64,000 nt of DNA from Euglena gracilis (taxonomy: Eukaryota; Euglenida; Euglenophyceae; Euglenales): assembly GCA_039621445.1 (NCBI GenBank), contig CP154956.1, positions 71,546,914 to 71,610,913 of the forward strand, read 5' to 3'. The notes beneath the pieces were generated by a model. That model ran no database searches. It saw only the letters and a program-made list of their open reading frames with translations, and was not told the DNA's origin. Both the position numbers and the translations under genes were made by a program. Positions 62,148 through 64,000 of the stretch are shown in pieces. The first letter of the stretch is position 1. Each line of letters starts with the position of its first letter.

Positions 62148-63998
62148 CTACGCCAAGTCCGAACCGGCCGCATAGCCGGCAACGGAGTTTTTGGTGGAAT
62201 AGATAGAATTCAATGAGCGCACCGCTATTCGGGCCTCATTAAATTCCACATCCGAGGTCTCATCCCCCTCCCTGCCCGAAGCTGGGGTGTCCTCCTCCAA
62301 ACAAGAATTCTTGAAACCGACTTTTTGCCGGTTGGAGGAGTTACCACGGTCCCCGCGGCGCTTACCGCGATTTCCGTAGCCGGGCCAGGGGGAACGAGAT
62401 CTGGGACATTTGGATGAGTGGTGGTCTTTGGAACCGCAAAGTAAACAACGGGATTTGTGGCGGGATTCCGCATAACGGGGGGAACGGTATTCCGTTCTTC
62501 CATCAAACCGTCGTGGTGAACGGGTTTCCCGTCGACAGTGACCGGTGTACCGGGGTTTCCCCGGTGACTCGTGCGAAGAGGATGATCCAGTTCGCGAACG
62601 AGGTCGTGAAGAGTCGCGATTGAAATCCCGTTTTCGTATAGGGGGTCCAGGTGACCCACCGCGAGAAGGACGGGTTTCCCGACCATCACGCGATGGTGAC
62701 TTGGGCCTACTACCGCTAAAGCGGTTCTCCGAAGAACGTGAAATTCCCGATTGTCGTGAAAACGCCGAGGAACCCGATCCTCTTGAGGAGGTCGAGCCGC
62801 TTGGGCTTCCAATACGCTTTCGCGCATCAGGATTCGGGCATTCCCGAGACATGTGACCAGATTTGTTGCACAAAAAGCACAGTTTATCCGTGCCTTGGTC
62901 CGAAGAACGCTGATTCCGCGTTTTCGATCCCGTGGTGGGTGATCTCGGTGACATGGGTGATTTTTGTAACGCATTAACCGCACCCGCAGGGATTCCCGCG
63001 GTGGGATGCGTTTGGAAAGCGGACTGTATTTGTCCCTAAACTTGTGTGAGCTTGAGTTGCTTTGACACATAACTACAACGTTGGGCAAGAGTCATATCAT
63101 GCCCTGCCAACTCCTCGCGATGGATATCCTTCACGAGGGAAGGTATGAAATGCAACAAAACCGCATCGAATTGTTCGCGCATTTGCTTCTCGCTAAGTTC
63201 ATCAACTTCGGAAGCAAGTGCTAACCATTTGGCATACCAAAGGTCAATGGATTTCCATTTGCGATCCGATGGCGCGCATTGTCGTCATTTTTTCTCCAGG
63301 GTAATCCTGGTGACCAGACTTGAGTTGGTTGAAGCGTGTTGCTCAACCAGGTCATCAAATGATACGCCATTACGTATCACCAAATTACGTGTGCGTTCTC
63401 GCTCCTCCCTCGGTAGGTAATCGATGAATTCCATGTTTACTACCTCGGGATTCGGGTCTTGGGTAGGTCCCTTGAGTGCCCAGTAGTACTCCCAGTCCCG
63501 AAAAAATTGTCTCCATGTGGTTGGATCCCAGTCCCATTGGGGTTTCACCTTGTTCGCGATTGCGATTGTGCCCTTGAAGTCTCTCTGAGCAACCCGCTGA
63601 CCCTCGGTGGTATTCCAGGGGTTTGGGTCCCGGTAATTCTTAACACCAAACGCGTTTCGCCGATTTTCCGCTTCATGTGTACCCCGTGCAGGATTTCCCG
63701 CACCAAGTGTAAGGTTGGCAGGATTTTCCTGTGGGAAGTGCGAAAAATTTGGTGAAATTCTCCCGGTGGGGCGGGTTTCCCGCCGAAAACCCGATGGGTG
63801 ATCTGGTAGTCCAGAAGCTGATGGTGGTTGGTATGATCGCGAATGCGACACATGACCAATACCAGGTGTGGGCTGTTGGCTCATTCCTCGTACAAGGTTG
63901 GAATGTTTAATTTCTTGGTGGAGACTCGAATTTTCGAGCGGGGGATCAATTTCCTCATCGGAAATGTGTTGTGAAAAGTGGGTTTGTGGTGTGGGCAA
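62148..63998 (-). pseudogene. Gag with two CCHC zinc knuckles, right-truncated by the window
   Basis: A single frame runs from the right edge with in-frame TGA (63285-63287) and TAG (63036-63038). The N-terminal part is Pro/His-rich. The middle, with TTWRQFFRDWEYYWALKGPT and REERERTRNLVIRNGVSFDD, resembles Gag capsid helices. The end has CFLCNKSGHMSRECPN and CLLCGSKDHHSSKCPRS, both C-x2-C-x4-H-x4-C zinc knuckles, separated by an Arg/Ser-rich stretch. Two knuckles and an RS region suit RNA packaging. A TAG at 62148 separates it from the protease in the same frame. Three of the four stops in this element are TAG and one is TGA. Confidence 0.75.
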
Positions 63999-64000
63999 AT

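Noticed and set aside
59135-63998. Possible stop-codon reassignment (UAG or UGA as sense) because retroelement frames continue past stops
   Set aside because: The DUF229 gene ends sensibly at TGA, the pogo transposase has a TAA at a position that is normally Pro, and transposon decay explains the rest.
1-64000. CRISPR arrays, bacterial operons, riboswitches, rRNA genes
   Set aside because: The repeats are tandem satellites or dispersed eukaryotic elements, and no leader, cas gene, operon structure or rRNA signature is present.

Overview
This is a piece of a repeat-rich eukaryotic nuclear genome. It has no bacterial operons or ribosome-binding sites. Instead, short GC-rich coding segments bounded by AG/GT splice signals are separated by kilobases of AT-rich, low-complexity and transposon-derived DNA. 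The exon content (a metallophosphoesterase and a DUF229 / PF02995-type sulfatase-fold protein), the introns of several kilobases and the transposon mix fit a large-genome protist, alga or simple holozoan. I cannot name the organism from the sequence.

Layout. 0.5-2.3 kb (+): last recognisable exons of a calcineurin-like phosphoesterase gene. 2.3-10.7 kb: intergenic or intronic DNA with a possible signal-anchor exon at 5.7 kb, a hAT-type MITE (7901-8299) and a TA-flanked inverted-repeat element (8510-9227). 10.7-35.9 kb (+): a DUF229-like gene whose exons are spread over about 25 kb. Its introns hold several MITEs, tetranucleotide arrays, a dense run of palindromes, a LINE-like fragment, a poly-T-headed retroinsertion and an antisense ankyrin-like exon. 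36-43 kb: repeats, a very AT-rich island (40.57-41.93 kb), a 610-bp TATG/CATG satellite and another hAT MITE. 43.5-47 kb: a degraded DIRS-like retroelement. 47.1-49.8 kb: a tandem pair of units carrying a tRNA-like fold, then an almost perfect 3 x 618-bp array. 50-54 kb: a pair of long direct repeats, another MITE and minisatellites. 54.46-56.83 kb: a pogo-like DNA transposon with both ends intact but a damaged transposase. 56.9-58.5 kb: LTR-related sequence and a (TA)/(CT) microsatellite. 58.5-64 kb (-): a Ty3/gypsy-type retroelement (gag with two zinc knuckles, aspartic protease, reverse transcriptase) broken by stops and running off the right edge.

The most notable pattern is a group of at least four, probably five, TA-flanked inverted-repeat families. 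Each begins with a run of C followed by a family-specific word, and in the pogo-related families that word is reiterated inside both ends. One of them is the transposase-bearing pogo-like element, a plausible source of enzyme for the others. Three short elements have perfect 8-bp target duplications of hAT type.

Exon borders were chosen by eye from splice consensus and protein-family fit. Several exon phases do not reconcile, so exons are missing or misplaced. No transcript data were available.
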